The position numbers were made by a program, and so were the translations under genes. This document shows, piece by piece, positions 1-8,851 of a stretch of 48,740 nt of DNA (positions within the stretch are counted from its first letter, which is position 1; every line of letters begins with the position of its first letter). The notes under the pieces are model-generated. The model ran no database searches. It was not told where the DNA came from and saw only the letters and a program-made list of their open reading frames with translations. Location: positions 1 to 48,740 of the forward strand of contig JAJZUQ010000019.1 in NCBI GenBank assembly GCA_021848385.1, given 5' to 3'. This DNA is from Deltaproteobacteria bacterium (GTDB taxonomy: Bacteria > Desulfobacterota > Desulfuromonadia > Geobacterales > Geobacteraceae).

Positions 1-18
1 ATCTGAAATATCAGCCAG

Positions 19-273
19 TTGCCAATACTGGCAATTGATGCGAGTAAATTCAAAGTTTCAGGGATTGTTGCAGGATTCAATGGGAACAAAGCGCTTATTA
101 TTGATCCGAACGGTAGGGGTTATGTTGTAAAGCGTGGCATGCTGATTGGCAACAACAATGGTCGAATAACAAAAATCAGCAATAACACTGTTGAAATTAC
201 CGAGCAGTACCGTAACGAAGACGGCCATACGAAAAAAAGGGTTATCAAGCTTACCCTGTCCCTAAAACGGTAA
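19..273 (+). CDS. pilP: PilP, type IV pilus inner-membrane lipoprotein, C-terminal part
   Basis: This is the end of PilP, the lipoprotein that links the PilN/PilO inner-membrane complex of the type IV pilus to the PilQ secretin. The visible 84 residues fit the C-terminal beta-domain of the family: an SQLPILAI-like lead-in, then a VSGIVAG strand and a VVKRGMLIG turn. It sits 12 bases ahead of pilQ, the standard order. The frame is interrupted by TGA at bases 4-6, although family-like residues (NISQL) are encoded just after it. The TTG at 19 is therefore only the first permitted start, not a convincing one. Either a small frameshift or an end-of-sequence error lies at the very edge. The usual length is about 170 residues, so at least half is missing here. 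Confidence 0.75.
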   Translation: MPILAIDASKFKVSGIVAGFNGNKALIIDPNGRGYVVKRGMLIGNNNGRITKISNNTVEITEQYRNEDGHTKKRVIKLTLSLKR

Positions 274-285
274 GGAGAGTTCCAG

Positions 286-2874
286 ATGAGAATGAATTCA
301 ACCCGGGTTTGCCTTAATAAAATTGCCGTATTGCTCATGTTTGCGCTCGGCGCCGGTTGTGCACAACAGAGGGTGAACCTGGCGGATGACAAATCATCCG
401 ATGCTGTTCAACCTGTGACTATTCAGTCCGTGAGCGTGGCACCAGATGCCTCCCAGGTTGATATCTCCGTTTCACATCCAGGTACCTTCACGTTCTACAA
501 GACAACAGATCCTGCAAAGGCAGTCATTGATCTGGCTGATACCGAGCCTGGCAGCTTTCAATATCTTGATGTCAATGTAGGAGATATTAAACGGGTTGAT
601 GCCACGAAACATGTATTCAGTGGTGGGTACATGACTCGTGTCGAGATCAGTCTGGTGAAAGATGTTGATTTTACCGTTGGCGTTGACCCGGCTGACAAAA
701 ACAAGCTGGTTGTAAAATTTCCGCACCAGGTAAAGGACGCCGCTGTTGCCCCGGCGCAAGAACCGGTTCTTGCACCGGCAGCAGTAGCGAAGACGTCTTC
801 TGTTGCGCCGGTTGTACCTGCTGAACCGGTAACCCCTGTTGCGATTCAGAACAAAAAGATCGATGCTTCACAGGAAAGGGTTGTGAGTGGGATACGACCC
901 GACGAGAGTGGCGTCGAGATCGATGTAGCCGGTGGGGTGGATACCTACAATGCCTTTAAAATGACGAAACCGGACCGGATTGTCGTTGATGTGTTCGGGG
1001 CTAAATCCAGTATCGGACCAAACTCTGTGCCGGTTAATGCCTTTGGTGTTGGGAAAGCACGTATTGGTCTGACATCGGATAAAGTCAGGATTGTCCTTGA
1101 TTCAGCAAAGGGTGTTCTCGCCCCTTACGCAGTTACCAAGACCGACCGTGGCCTCATGGTCGCTATCGGAAAAAACGTGCAGGCTACCGCAGCAGCACCT
1201 GCTTTGTCATCTGATGCACCTGCTAAAATTCATGGACCTGCTGCTTTGGAATCAATTGACTTTAAGGTCTTGGACGGAGTTTCACGGATCACCATAAAGT
1301 ATTCAGGGAATTGCACGGCGGGTAAGCCGGTCAGATCCTCGCATGGCCTGAGCCTCTCCATTGCCGGATGCCAGATTCCCCGTAACCTGCAGAGAACTCT
1401 TGATACCAGCTCATTTGTGAGCACGGTACTGAAAATAACACCGTACCAGGCAAAGGTTAAACGGGGATATGACGCCAGGTTAGTTACTAAATTGCGTACG
1501 GATGCCTCTTCGGAAGTCAAACAGGAAGGAAACGTCATTACCTGGGATATTAAAAATGACGGGATCAGCGAAACAACTCTTATGTCTGAGGTCGCCAGGA
1601 CACAACCGCCCGTACGTAAATTGTCGACAGCGGAATCGGTGGCAATTACCGAAAAGACCTTGCAGAAATCCGGCAGTGATAAAAAGGTTTACACGGGAAG
1701 GAGGGTTACGTTGGAATTTTCCGATGCGGATATAAGGAAAATTTTCCAGCTAATCGCAGAAGTCAGTAATCTCAATTTCCTCATTGCCGACGATGTCAAA
1801 GGTACAATCAGTATAAAACTGGTAAATGTACCTTGGGATCAGGCCCTTGATGCAATACTTCAATCCAAAGATCTGGAGATGAAGCGAGAAGGGAACATTG
1901 TTCAGATCAAGCCAAAAGGTAAATTCGTAACTCAAGAACAGGAACAACTTGCAGCGAAACTGCAACGTGAAAAATCTGCACCTACCAGAACAGTTGTCTG
2001 GGATATCAACTATGCAAAAATTGATGACATGAAGAAAATGCTTACAGAGCGCAAGTCATCCAACCCTAACTTCAGTATATCGACTGACGAGCGTTCTAAT
2101 AAACTTATCATAACAGACATCGAAGAGAAACTGGCGTTATACAGACAACTTCTGGATAAACTCGATGTCCCTGAGAAGCAGGTGATGATAGAGGCGCGGA
2201 TCGTTGAGGCTACCAGTACCTTTACCCGAGATCTTGGTATCCAGTGGGCAATGCACAAGCCATCAGGGTCTTCGCACCCGCTTGATATAGGTTTTGGTGG
2301 AATCGTAACACCTCCACCACTGGTTGGGTACCAGGCCTCAGACAGCGCCGGAGGAGCCTTAGGTGTTACTTTCGGTAAGTTGGGAAATATCCAGATTGAT
2401 ATGCGTTTGTCGGCTGCAGCGCAAGCAGGTCTAGTTAAAATCGTATCTGCACCAAAGGTAGTAACGCTTAATAATAAGCCGGCTAAAATATCTCAGGGGC
2501 AATCCATTCCCTATCAGACAGTTTCTTCAGAGGGGACAAAAACTGAATTTATTGAAGCGGCGCTCACTCTTGAAGTAACTCCACATATAACTGCTGATGG
2601 TGGTGTCGGTATGAAAATTAAGGCAACTAATAACTCTGCTGGTACAGGATCACCACCTCCAATAAACAAGAAGGAAGCAACGACGGAAATGCAGGTGAAA
2701 AATGGCGAAACAACTGTAATTGGTGGTATATTTGTTGACAGTGAGTCAACAAATGACCAGGGTGTGCCCTTCCTAATGGATATTCCTCTTTTTGGCTGGC
2801 TATTTAAGTCAAACACCACATCCAAGACGAAGACAGAACTATTGATCTTTATTACGCCTAAGATTTTGAATTGA
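286..2874 (+). CDS. pilQ: PilQ, type IV pilus outer-membrane secretin
   Basis: PilQ forms the multimeric outer-membrane channel through which the type IV pilus passes. The 862-residue product starts with a signal sequence ending near Cys25 (LGAGC, a weak lipobox). Three AMIN-like peptidoglycan-binding repeats follow (about residues 45-130, 200-290 and 325-400). Then come a secretin/TonB short N-terminal domain (about 475-545, with VPWDQALDAIL), an N1 domain (about 567-635) and the secretin barrel (about 690-860, with VKNGETTVIGG and the closing VPFLMDIPLFGWLF). The ATG at 286 has a GGAGAG ribosome-binding site seven bases upstream. It follows pilP directly and precedes aroC, the gene order also known from the enterobacterial hof/aroKB region. 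Confidence 0.96.
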   Translation: MRMNSTRVCLNKIAVLLMFALGAGCAQQRVNLADDKSSDAVQPVTIQSVSVAPDASQVDISVSHPGTFTFYKTTDPAKAVIDLADTEPGSFQYLDVNVGDIKRVDATKHVFSGGYMTRVEISLVKDVDFTVGVDPADKNKLVVKFPHQVKDAAVAPAQEPVLAPAAVAKTSSVAPVVPAEPVTPVAIQNKKIDASQERVVSGIRPDESGVEIDVAGGVDTYNAFKMTKPDRIVVDVFGAKSSIGPNSVPVNAFGVGKARIGLTSDKVRIVLDSAKGVLAPYAVTKTDRGLMVAIGKNVQATAAAPALSSDAPAKIHGPAALESIDFKVLDGVSRITIKYSGNCTAGKPVRSSHGLSLSIAGCQIPRNLQRTLDTSSFVSTVLKITPYQAKVKRGYDARLVTKLRTDASSEVKQEGNVITWDIKNDGISETTLMSEVARTQPPVRKLSTAESVAITEKTLQKSGSDKKVYTGRRVTLEFSDADIRKIFQLIAEVSNLNFLIADDVKGTISIKLVNVPWDQALDAILQSKDLEMKREGNIVQIKPKGKFVTQEQEQLAAKLQREKSAPTRTVVWDINYAKIDDMKKMLTERKSSNPNFSISTDERSNKLIITDIEEKLALYRQLLDKLDVPEKQVMIEARIVEATSTFTRDLGIQWAMHKPSGSSHPLDIGFGGIVTPPPLVGYQASDSAGGALGVTFGKLGNIQIDMRLSAAAQAGLVKIVSAPKVVTLNNKPAKISQGQSIPYQTVSSEGTKTEFIEAALTLEVTPHITADGGVGMKIKATNNSAGTGSPPPINKKEATTEMQVKNGETTVIGGIFVDSESTNDQGVPFLMDIPLFGWLFKSNTTSKTKTELLIFITPKILN

Positions 2875-2933
2875 ATACGTGCTGCCCAGACTGGATTTTA
2901 TTGCTCAGCACATAACTACATGTCGCGAATTAA

Positions 2934-2960
2934 CAAATGCCAGGGTCTCCCTGGCATTTG
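2934..2960 (+). repeat. Perfect 12-bp inverted repeat between pilQ and aroC
   Basis: CAAATGCCAGGG (2934-2945) and its exact complement (2949-2960) are separated by TCT. The hairpin lies 19 bases before the aroC start. It could slow or end transcription leaving pilQ, but no T-run follows, so a classic rho-independent terminator is not supported. Confidence 0.7.
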
Positions 2961-2979
2961 TGTAAAATATGGAGAAAAA

Positions 2980-4161
2980 ATGTTACGTTATCTGACAGCT
3001 GGGGAGTCACACGGCCCACAGCTCACAGCCATTATCGAAGGGATGCCGGCAGGATTTCCCCTTGATGCCGAATTAATTAATATTGACCTGGCTCGTCGTC
3101 AGCTTGGCTATGGTCGCGGCGGCAGGATGCAGATTGAGACGGACCATGTGGAGATATTATCCGGTGTTCGCTGGGGGAAGTCCATTGGGTCGCCCATTAC
3201 CCTTTGTGTGGTCAATCGTGACTGGGTGAACTGGCAGGAGAAAATGTCACCTCATGTCCGGCACCGCGACGATAAGCTTGCTGTTACCCGGTCGCGACCT
3301 GGACATGCCGATTTGCCCGGCGCTATGAAGTACGACCACCATGATGTCCGTAATATCCTGGAACGTTCCAGCGCTCGTGAAACAGCTGTACGGGTTGCCG
3401 TGGGCGCAGTTGCGAAATCGCTCCTTTCCCAGTTCGATATCTCAGTTGCCGGTTTTGTTACTGAACTCGGAGGGGTCAAGGCCGAACGTCCCATTCTACC
3501 TCTCGACGTGTTACTGCAAAAGGTTACCAAATCAGAACTTTTTACCTATGATGATGCTGCAGAGGTGGAAATGAAGGCGCTGATCGACCGTGCGAAGGAG
3601 GCCGGAGATACGGTGGGTGGCGTCATTGAGGTGAATGTGTATGGTGCTCCTGTGGGGCTGGGGAGCCATGTGCAGTGGGACCGGAAGCTTGATGGTCGTC
3701 TTGCCATGGCGCTTACAAGCATACAAGCCATTAAGGGCGTTGAGATCGGTTGTGGTTTCGATGCGGCCCGTAATCCTGGTTCCAGGGTTCATGACGAGAT
3801 ATACTATGACTCGGTCCGGCTTGTTGAAGGCAAGATTTCGGGTTTTTACCGCAAGACCAATAATGCTGGGGGGATCGAGGGTGGTATCACGAACGGTGAA
3901 ACCATTGTTCTCCGTGCTGCCATGAAACCTATTCCAACCCTTTATAAACCGCTTAAGTCGGTCGATGTAGTTACAAAGGAGCCCTTTGAAGCGACGGTGG
4001 AGCGATCCGATACCTGTGCAGTGCCCGCAGCGGCGGTAGTGGCCGAGGCGGTGGTGGCTATCGAGATTGCCAACGCCTTCCTGGAAAAGTTCGGTGGTGA
4101 CTCACTGGTCGAGATTCGTCGTAACTATGAAGGTTATCTGGATTATTTGCGTTCGTTTTGA
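2980..4161 (+). CDS. aroC: Chorismate synthase
   Basis: AroC converts 5-enolpyruvylshikimate 3-phosphate to chorismate, the last step of the shikimate pathway, using reduced FMN. The 393-residue product begins with the canonical [12 protein letters not shown]. It carries the family blocks [23 protein letters not shown] and the late [10 protein letters not shown] signature. An open frame reaches back to 2920, but the conserved N-terminus and the GGAG at 2971-2974 fix the ATG at 2980. One base separates it from aroK. Chorismate made here also feeds MqnA, encoded at 10759. Confidence 0.96.
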   Translation: MLRYLTAGESHGPQLTAIIEGMPAGFPLDAELINIDLARRQLGYGRGGRMQIETDHVEILSGVRWGKSIGSPITLCVVNRDWVNWQEKMSPHVRHRDDKLAVTRSRPGHADLPGAMKYDHHDVRNILERSSARETAVRVAVGAVAKSLLSQFDISVAGFVTELGGVKAERPILPLDVLLQKVTKSELFTYDDAAEVEMKALIDRAKEAGDTVGGVIEVNVYGAPVGLGSHVQWDRKLDGRLAMALTSIQAIKGVEIGCGFDAARNPGSRVHDEIYYDSVRLVEGKISGFYRKTNNAGGIEGGITNGETIVLRAAMKPIPTLYKPLKSVDVVTKEPFEATVERSDTCAVPAAAVVAEAVVAIEIANAFLEKFGGDSLVEIRRNYEGYLDYLRSF

Positions 4162-4162
4162 C

Positions 4163-4672
4163 ATGAAAAACGTTATACTGACTGGGTTCATGGGTACCGG
4201 CAAGAGCAGTGTGGGAAAACTGCTGGCCATGAGGCTCGACTACCGTTATATTGATCTGGATACGCTGATTGTTACTGACACCGGTATTTCTATAAATGAG
4301 ATTTTTGCCGGTGAGGGTGAGAAAGGTTTTCGCGACCGTGAATCCAGGATGTTGGAGTCACTGGAGAGTGAGAAGGGGATCGTCCTTTCCACCGGAGGTG
4401 GTGCCGTCATCGCGGAGCTGAATCGAGCGCTTCTTCACGACATTGGTGTTGTTATAAACCTTTTCGCTTCAGCGGAGGAGATCACGCGGCGCCTTCGCCA
4501 CGAACATGACCGTCCGCTTCTGAATGACGACAAATCACTGGAGCGGATAGAGACATTGATTGCTCTCCGTGAGCCGTATTATGCTGATGCGGATATCAGG
4601 ATTAACACCACGGGCAAAAGTGTGGCTGGAATTGTCGACGAAATTTTAATCCGACTAAAAAGGGTGGCGTGA
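4163..4672 (+). CDS. aroK: Shikimate kinase
   Basis: AroK phosphorylates shikimate at the 3-hydroxyl with ATP. The 169-residue protein has the P-loop GFMGTGKSS (Gly8-Ser16), the YIDLDT motif that binds shikimate and magnesium, the FRDRE motif, the STGGGAV glycine-rich stretch and the lid RPLL. This is the usual length for the family. The upstream open frame overlapping aroC is ignored because the conserved N-terminus starts at the ATG at 4163. The stop is immediately followed by the aroB start, so the genes are probably translationally coupled. Confidence 0.95.
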   Translation: MKNVILTGFMGTGKSSVGKLLAMRLDYRYIDLDTLIVTDTGISINEIFAGEGEKGFRDRESRMLESLESEKGIVLSTGGGAVIAELNRALLHDIGVVINLFASAEEITRRLRHEHDRPLLNDDKSLERIETLIALREPYYADADIRINTTGKSVAGIVDEILIRLKRVA

Positions 4673-5755
4673 TTGGACAGGCTTGACGTGGGGTTGGGGG
4701 AGAGAAGTTATCCCATTTTTTCCGGCAAGGGTCTACTTGGAGAAATAGGTCGCTCATGTAAGGATCTTGGCCTCGGGGGGATTGTGGCTGTCGTCACCAA
4801 CCCGACGGTTGGCGCTCTCTATTATGCGGTTGTCCGTGATTCCCTTCTCCTCTCCGGTTTTGCCGTACATCTGATTGAAATTCCTGATGGTGAGGAATAC
4901 AAGAACATCGAGACACTCAACGTCATTTACGACCGTTGTGTTGAATTCGGTCTCGACCGCGGTGCGTTCATTATTGCCTTGGGTGGAGGTGTCGTTGGCG
5001 ATATGGCTGGATTTGCAGCTGCCACCTATTTGAGAGGTATTCCGTTTGTCCAGGTACCGACAACGCTCCTGGCCCAGGTAGACAGCAGTGTCGGCGGTAA
5101 AACCGGCGTCAATCACCCCCAGGGGAAAAATCTTATCGGCGCGTTTTATCAGCCGCGTCTGGTTTTAATCGATGTTGCTGTGCTGGCGACTCTGCCGGAG
5201 CAGGAATTTCTAAGCGGCCTGGCGGAGATCGTAAAATACGGAGTCGTGCTGGACCGTGAACTCTTCGAGTATATTGAGACCCATGGGGACAAGCTCATGG
5301 AAAGAAATTACGATTCACTGCTCCATATTATCCGCCGATCCTGTGCCATAAAGGCTTCGGTGGTGGAGAAGGATGAACGGGAAACAGGGCTGCGAGCCGT
5401 TCTTAATTACGGGCATACCCTTGGACATGCAGTCGAGACTCTGGCGGGGTACGGTCATTATAAGCACGGCGAAGCGGTCGCCATCGGCATGGTTCAGGCT
5501 GCCAGGTTTTCCGAACAGTCCGGATACTCCTGTAATGGAGAGACGGAGAGGATTGTGGCGCTGTTGAAGCGTTTCGGTTTGCCGGTCGAACTGCCGAAGT
5601 TCCTGGCCAGTGAGTACTCCGACGCACTTTTGCATGATAAGAAGGTCCGCGAAGGGGGACTCAATTTTGTATTCAATAAGGGTATTGGTGATTTCCATAT
5701 TGGCAGGGTGACTGATGTTTCCACGCTGCTGACTGTCTGCGGGGTCGTGACGTGA
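4673..5755 (+). CDS. aroB: 3-dehydroquinate synthase
   Basis: AroB cyclises DAHP to 3-dehydroquinate with NAD and a divalent metal, the second shikimate step. The 360-residue product contains the NAD-binding [11 protein letters not shown] and the [19 protein letters not shown] block. A metal-site glutamate lies in GLAEIVKYG, and a metal-site histidine in [12 protein letters not shown]. The start used is the TTG that directly abuts the aroK stop. No better in-frame start precedes the conserved region. The last four bases overlap the next gene (GTGA). Confidence 0.95.
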   Translation: MDRLDVGLGERSYPIFSGKGLLGEIGRSCKDLGLGGIVAVVTNPTVGALYYAVVRDSLLLSGFAVHLIEIPDGEEYKNIETLNVIYDRCVEFGLDRGAFIIALGGGVVGDMAGFAAATYLRGIPFVQVPTTLLAQVDSSVGGKTGVNHPQGKNLIGAFYQPRLVLIDVAVLATLPEQEFLSGLAEIVKYGVVLDRELFEYIETHGDKLMERNYDSLLHIIRRSCAIKASVVEKDERETGLRAVLNYGHTLGHAVETLAGYGHYKHGEAVAIGMVQAARFSEQSGYSCNGETERIVALLKRFGLPVELPKFLASEYSDALLHDKKVREGGLNFVFNKGIGDFHIGRVTDVSTLLTVCGVVT

Positions 5756-6333
5756 CAAAGGATAAGAATTCAGCTTCAATCGGTGCTGAGTCCAATAAGT
5801 CTCAGGAAAACCGCAGGGAAGTTGTTTCTACTGTGGAGTCCCTTGTTGACACGGAGAATCTGGAGGAATTCGTGCTCGAAGACGACGAACTGCTGGTGGA
5901 ACTGTCTGGGGAGGAATCCCCTGAGGAGGAGTTTTCCTGGGAGGATGATACTCCGGTCAACGAGGGGGTACAGGATACTGTCCCATCTCTGAGCACCGGA
6001 AGTGAACCTCCCCGCGATCCCCTGTCAACTGCCACCCTGGCGGAACTCTACGTCTCCCAGGGGTTCCTCAAACGTGCATTGACTATTTATCGGGAGTTGA
6101 TTGAAACCGAGCCTGATAATGAAGAGTTGAAAGCCCGGATGTTTGAAATCAAGGATGCAATCGACAGGGACCAGCAATCTGCGCGGGATAACGCTCTGGG
6201 AGAACTTCCCCCGCATGATGCTGCCGTTCCGTCTGCTTCGACCGCATCAGGGGAGCCTTTAGAAACAGGCGGCACGGGAGATGTGCTCCGAACTCTTGAA
6301 CACTGGCTTGAGAATATCGGAAGGAGACGCTGA
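5752..6333 (+). CDS. Acidic TPR-containing protein
   Basis: This 193-residue protein has a very acidic N-terminal half (residues about 30-85, rich in Glu and Asp). A tetratricopeptide-like helix pair follows around residues 90-140 ([21 protein letters not shown] and the PDNEEL turn). No catalytic motif or membrane segment is visible. TPR units bind other proteins, so this is probably an adaptor. The GTG start overlaps the aroB stop, and its stop overlaps the start of the roadblock protein by one base, so the two are probably made together. Their joint role is unknown. Pilus- or polarity-related function is only a guess from the nearby pilP/pilQ. Confidence 0.8.
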   Translation: MTKDKNSASIGAESNKSQENRREVVSTVESLVDTENLEEFVLEDDELLVELSGEESPEEEFSWEDDTPVNEGVQDTVPSLSTGSEPPRDPLSTATLAELYVSQGFLKRALTIYRELIETEPDNEELKARMFEIKDAIDRDQQSARDNALGELPPHDAAVPSASTASGEPLETGGTGDVLRTLEHWLENIGRRR

Positions 6334-6695
6334 TGTCATTTAGGAATACGCTGAAAACAATTGTGGAAGGTGTCGAGGGGGGTGTTGGTGCTATCATCAT
6401 GGGGTATGACGGCATTGAAATCGATGCTTATGGCTTGGAAGATAGTGGCCTTGATGTCCAACTCCTGGCAGTGGAGTACGCCACAGTTCTCAAGGAAGTG
6501 AAGAAGACCGTCGAGGTCCTCAAATCAGGGGACATGGAGGAAGTGACCATCGCCACAAGCCTGTACCGGATACTGGTTCGTGCAATCAACGATGAATTTT
6601 TCGTCGTGCTCGTGTTGCTCAGTGATGGGAATTACGGCAAAGGACGCTACCTGCTCAAACGTGAGACCCCTGCTCTGCTGGCAGGTTTGCAGTAG
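6333..6695 (+). CDS. Roadblock/LC7 domain protein (MglB-like)
   Basis: The 120-residue protein is a single roadblock/LC7 fold: an N-terminal helix (FRNTLKTIVEGVEG), a strand pair with GAIIMGYDGIEID, a long central helix (YATVLKEVKKTVEVLK) and a closing beta sheet with FFVVLVLL. Members of this family, such as MglB, act on small Ras-like GTPases that set cell polarity and type IV pilus placement. No MglA-type GTPase is present in the window. The gene overlaps the TPR gene by one base and lies just before aroQ, inside an otherwise biosynthetic operon. The family call is firm; the biological role is inference. Confidence 0.85.
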   Translation: MSFRNTLKTIVEGVEGGVGAIIMGYDGIEIDAYGLEDSGLDVQLLAVEYATVLKEVKKTVEVLKSGDMEEVTIATSLYRILVRAINDEFFVVLVLLSDGNYGKGRYLLKRETPALLAGLQ

Positions 6696-6710
6696 GAGAT
6701 GGGAGGAATC

Positions 6711-7151
6711 GTGAATATTCTCGTGCTGCATGGACCGAATCTTAACCTGCTCGGAACCCGTGAACCCGATGTATATGGCCGCGACACGCTAGCTGGAATA
6801 AACGAGGCCCTCACGATTCTCGCTGCTGATCTCGGCATTTCGGTAACATGTTTCCAGTCGAACTCTGAAGGGGATCTGATAGACAGGATTCACGCTGCCG
6901 CTTCCACGTGTGATGGTATCGTCATCAACCCCGCAGCCTATACCCACACCAGCGTCGCCATTCGCGACGCCCTTTCTGCTGTCTCCCTGCCTGTGGTTGA
7001 GGTGCACCTTTCAAATATCCATCGTCGCGAGGAATTCAGAACCCGAAGTTTTATTGCGCCCGTTGCTGTGGGGCAGATATCGGGTTTCGGTCCTGATAGC
7101 TATCTTCTCGGTCTGAGAGCTGTTTTTAATCAAATTAAAAAAGGATTGTAA
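6711..7151 (+). CDS. aroQ: Type II 3-dehydroquinate dehydratase
   Basis: AroQ dehydrates 3-dehydroquinate to 3-dehydroshikimate, the third shikimate step. The 146-residue length matches the type II family. The N-terminal motif [16 protein letters not shown] carries the catalytic Tyr-region entry. The later blocks [17 protein letters not shown] and [15 protein letters not shown] (catalytic His) are intact. The start is set at GTG 6711 because GGGAGG lies five bases before it and the family begins at this point; an ATG at 6699 would place the Shine-Dalgarno inside the gene. Together with aroC, aroK and aroB it makes most of the shikimate pathway local. Confidence 0.93.
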   Translation: MNILVLHGPNLNLLGTREPDVYGRDTLAGINEALTILAADLGISVTCFQSNSEGDLIDRIHAAASTCDGIVINPAAYTHTSVAIRDALSAVSLPVVEVHLSNIHRREEFRTRSFIAPVAVGQISGFGPDSYLLGLRAVFNQIKKGL

Positions 7152-7165
7152 TAGGAGTGGCAGGT

Positions 7166-8233
7166 GTGTTAAAAGACAGAATCTCTTCGGCCAGGGAGTA
7201 TCTGGAGAGGTTTGGCGTCGATGCCATGCTCTTTGTAGATCTCTGTAACATCCGTTACCTGTGCGGTTTTACTGGCAGTGACGGGGCCCTCGTCGTTACC
7301 CGCGAGGGAGGGATGTTCCTCTCCGATTCCCGGTATACTACCCAGGCGGCCCGGGAGGTGACACGGTTTCCGAGTCGTGAATATCGGGGGAAGCTTGACG
7401 GGATCGCCTCCCTTATCAAGGAGTTCAGGGTCGACAAGGTCGGGTTTGAATCCGAGCACATGCCGGTGGCTCAGTTCCGTTCTCTGACCGATGTCCTGCC
7501 CGGGGTCGAACTGGTTCCCGTTGGGACTGAATTGGCGACTCTCCGCCAGGTTAAGGATGCGCAGGAACTGGAACTGCTGGCACGAACTGCAGAAGTGGCT
7601 TCCCTCTCCTTGCTCGACATATGCAGTGAAATACGGCCTGGCGCCAAGGAGCGGGATGTGGCGCTCGCCCTTGAATTTGCCATGAAACGGGCAGGGGCCG
7701 AGGAGAAGTCCTTTGATTTCATTGTTGCCTCAGGTGTCCGCGGCGCCCTTCCCCACGGAAAGGCCAGTGACAAAACTATCGAGGCAGGCGAGCTGGTTAC
7801 CCTGGATTTCGGTGGAGTATATCAGGGATACTGCTCTGACGAAACGGTTACGGTTGCAGTCGGAACGCCCAATGAACGTCAGCGTGAGATTTACGGCATA
7901 GTCAAAGAGGCTCACGATCTTGCCCTGGCAGCTGTCAGGCCAGGCGTCACTTTCCGGGAACTGGACGCAATCGCTCGTGAATTCATCTCTGCACAGGGGT
8001 ATGGCGAATATTTTGGTCATGGTCTGGGGCACGGTGTCGGACTTGAAGTTCATGAACAGCCGGTCGTATCGTTCCGCAGTGCGGGAGAAGCAGAGGCAGG
8101 GATGGTGTTTACCATCGAACCGGGCATTTACATCCCCGGTTGGGGTGGAGTCAGAATCGAAGATACTGTGGTAGTGACCCCTGACGGATTCCGTACGCTG
8201 ACCAAGGTCCCCAAGGCATTGATGGTTCTTTGA
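7166..8233 (+). CDS. pepP: Xaa-Pro aminopeptidase/dipeptidase (M24B)
   Basis: This metallopeptidase removes residues next to proline. The N-terminal creatinase-like domain (about residues 5-125, YLCGFTGSDGALVV) is followed by the pita-bread catalytic domain. The metal ligands are visible: two aspartates in the segments TLDFGGVY and CSDETV, His in GHGLGHGVG, Glu in FTIEPG and Glu in VRIEDT. The start is placed at GTG 7166, with TAGGAG eight bases upstream; GTG 7157 would overlap that site. The order aroQ-peptidase-accB-accC is common in bacteria. The exact specificity (PepP or PepQ) cannot be read from sequence alone. Confidence 0.9.
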   Translation: MLKDRISSAREYLERFGVDAMLFVDLCNIRYLCGFTGSDGALVVTREGGMFLSDSRYTTQAAREVTRFPSREYRGKLDGIASLIKEFRVDKVGFESEHMPVAQFRSLTDVLPGVELVPVGTELATLRQVKDAQELELLARTAEVASLSLLDICSEIRPGAKERDVALALEFAMKRAGAEEKSFDFIVASGVRGALPHGKASDKTIEAGELVTLDFGGVYQGYCSDETVTVAVGTPNERQREIYGIVKEAHDLALAAVRPGVTFRELDAIAREFISAQGYGEYFGHGLGHGVGLEVHEQPVVSFRSAGEAEAGMVFTIEPGIYIPGWGGVRIEDTVVVTPDGFRTLTKVPKALMVL

Positions 8234-8327
8234 CGGACATTGTTTGTCGGGCGGTCATCAGTCGCGCGGGTTCACAGGACAGGCTGCAGTTCAAGTTATT
8301 ATTCTATTGGGTCAAAGGAGATTAAAC

Positions 8328-8798
8328 ATGGATATCAAAGATATCAAGACACTGATAAAAATGGTTACGGAAACCGATATCACCGAGTTTGAGATGGAAA
8401 ACAGCGAAGAGAAAATTTCCATCAAGCGGGGGAGTGCTCCCCAGATAGTCCAGTATCAGGCACCTCAGCAGTTTGCAATGCCCCAGATGGCTCCCCCCCT
8501 TGCCGCTCAAGTTGCTGAAACTGTGACTCCCGCTGCCAGCCCCGCGGTCCCCGATAAAGGACAGGCGATTGCGTCTCCGATCGTGGGTACATTCTACCGT
8601 GCGCCGGCGCCTGATGCCGCTCCGTTCGTTGAAGTCGGGCAGATCGTTGAAAAGGGAGAGGTGCTCTGCATAGTCGAAGCGATGAAGCTGATGAACGAGA
8701 TCGAAGCGGAGTTCCGGTGCAAAGTCATTCAGGTCTGCAAGGAAAACGCTCAGCCGGTAGAGTTCGGTGACACCCTCTTTTTTGTGGAGCCCCTCTAG
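8328..8798 (+). CDS. accB: Biotin carboxyl carrier protein of acetyl-CoA carboxylase
   Basis: AccB carries the biotin that shuttles CO2 between AccC and the carboxyltransferase in the first step of fatty-acid synthesis. The 156-residue protein has the typical N-terminal alpha-beta segment, a Pro/Ala-rich linker (about residues 45-80) and a C-terminal biotinyl domain with EAMKLMNEI. The biotinylated lysine is Lys120. The ATG at 8328 has AAAGGAG upstream; the frame open back to 8244 is not supported. The 94-base gap upstream contains no efp gene, although efp often stands between the peptidase and accB in other bacteria. Confidence 0.95.
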   Translation: MDIKDIKTLIKMVTETDITEFEMENSEEKISIKRGSAPQIVQYQAPQQFAMPQMAPPLAAQVAETVTPAASPAVPDKGQAIASPIVGTFYRAPAPDAAPFVEVGQIVEKGEVLCIVEAMKLMNEIEAEFRCKVIQVCKENAQPVEFGDTLFFVEPL

Positions 8799-8851
8799 TC
8801 AGAGAGTCACTGCAGCCATACGTGCTTAAACAACCAATCGGAGATCCTTTG

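Noticed and set aside
2920..2979. Earlier ATG extending aroC by 20 residues
   Set aside because: The extension is coded by the hairpin, lacks a ribosome-binding site, and is absent from the conserved N-terminus of the family.
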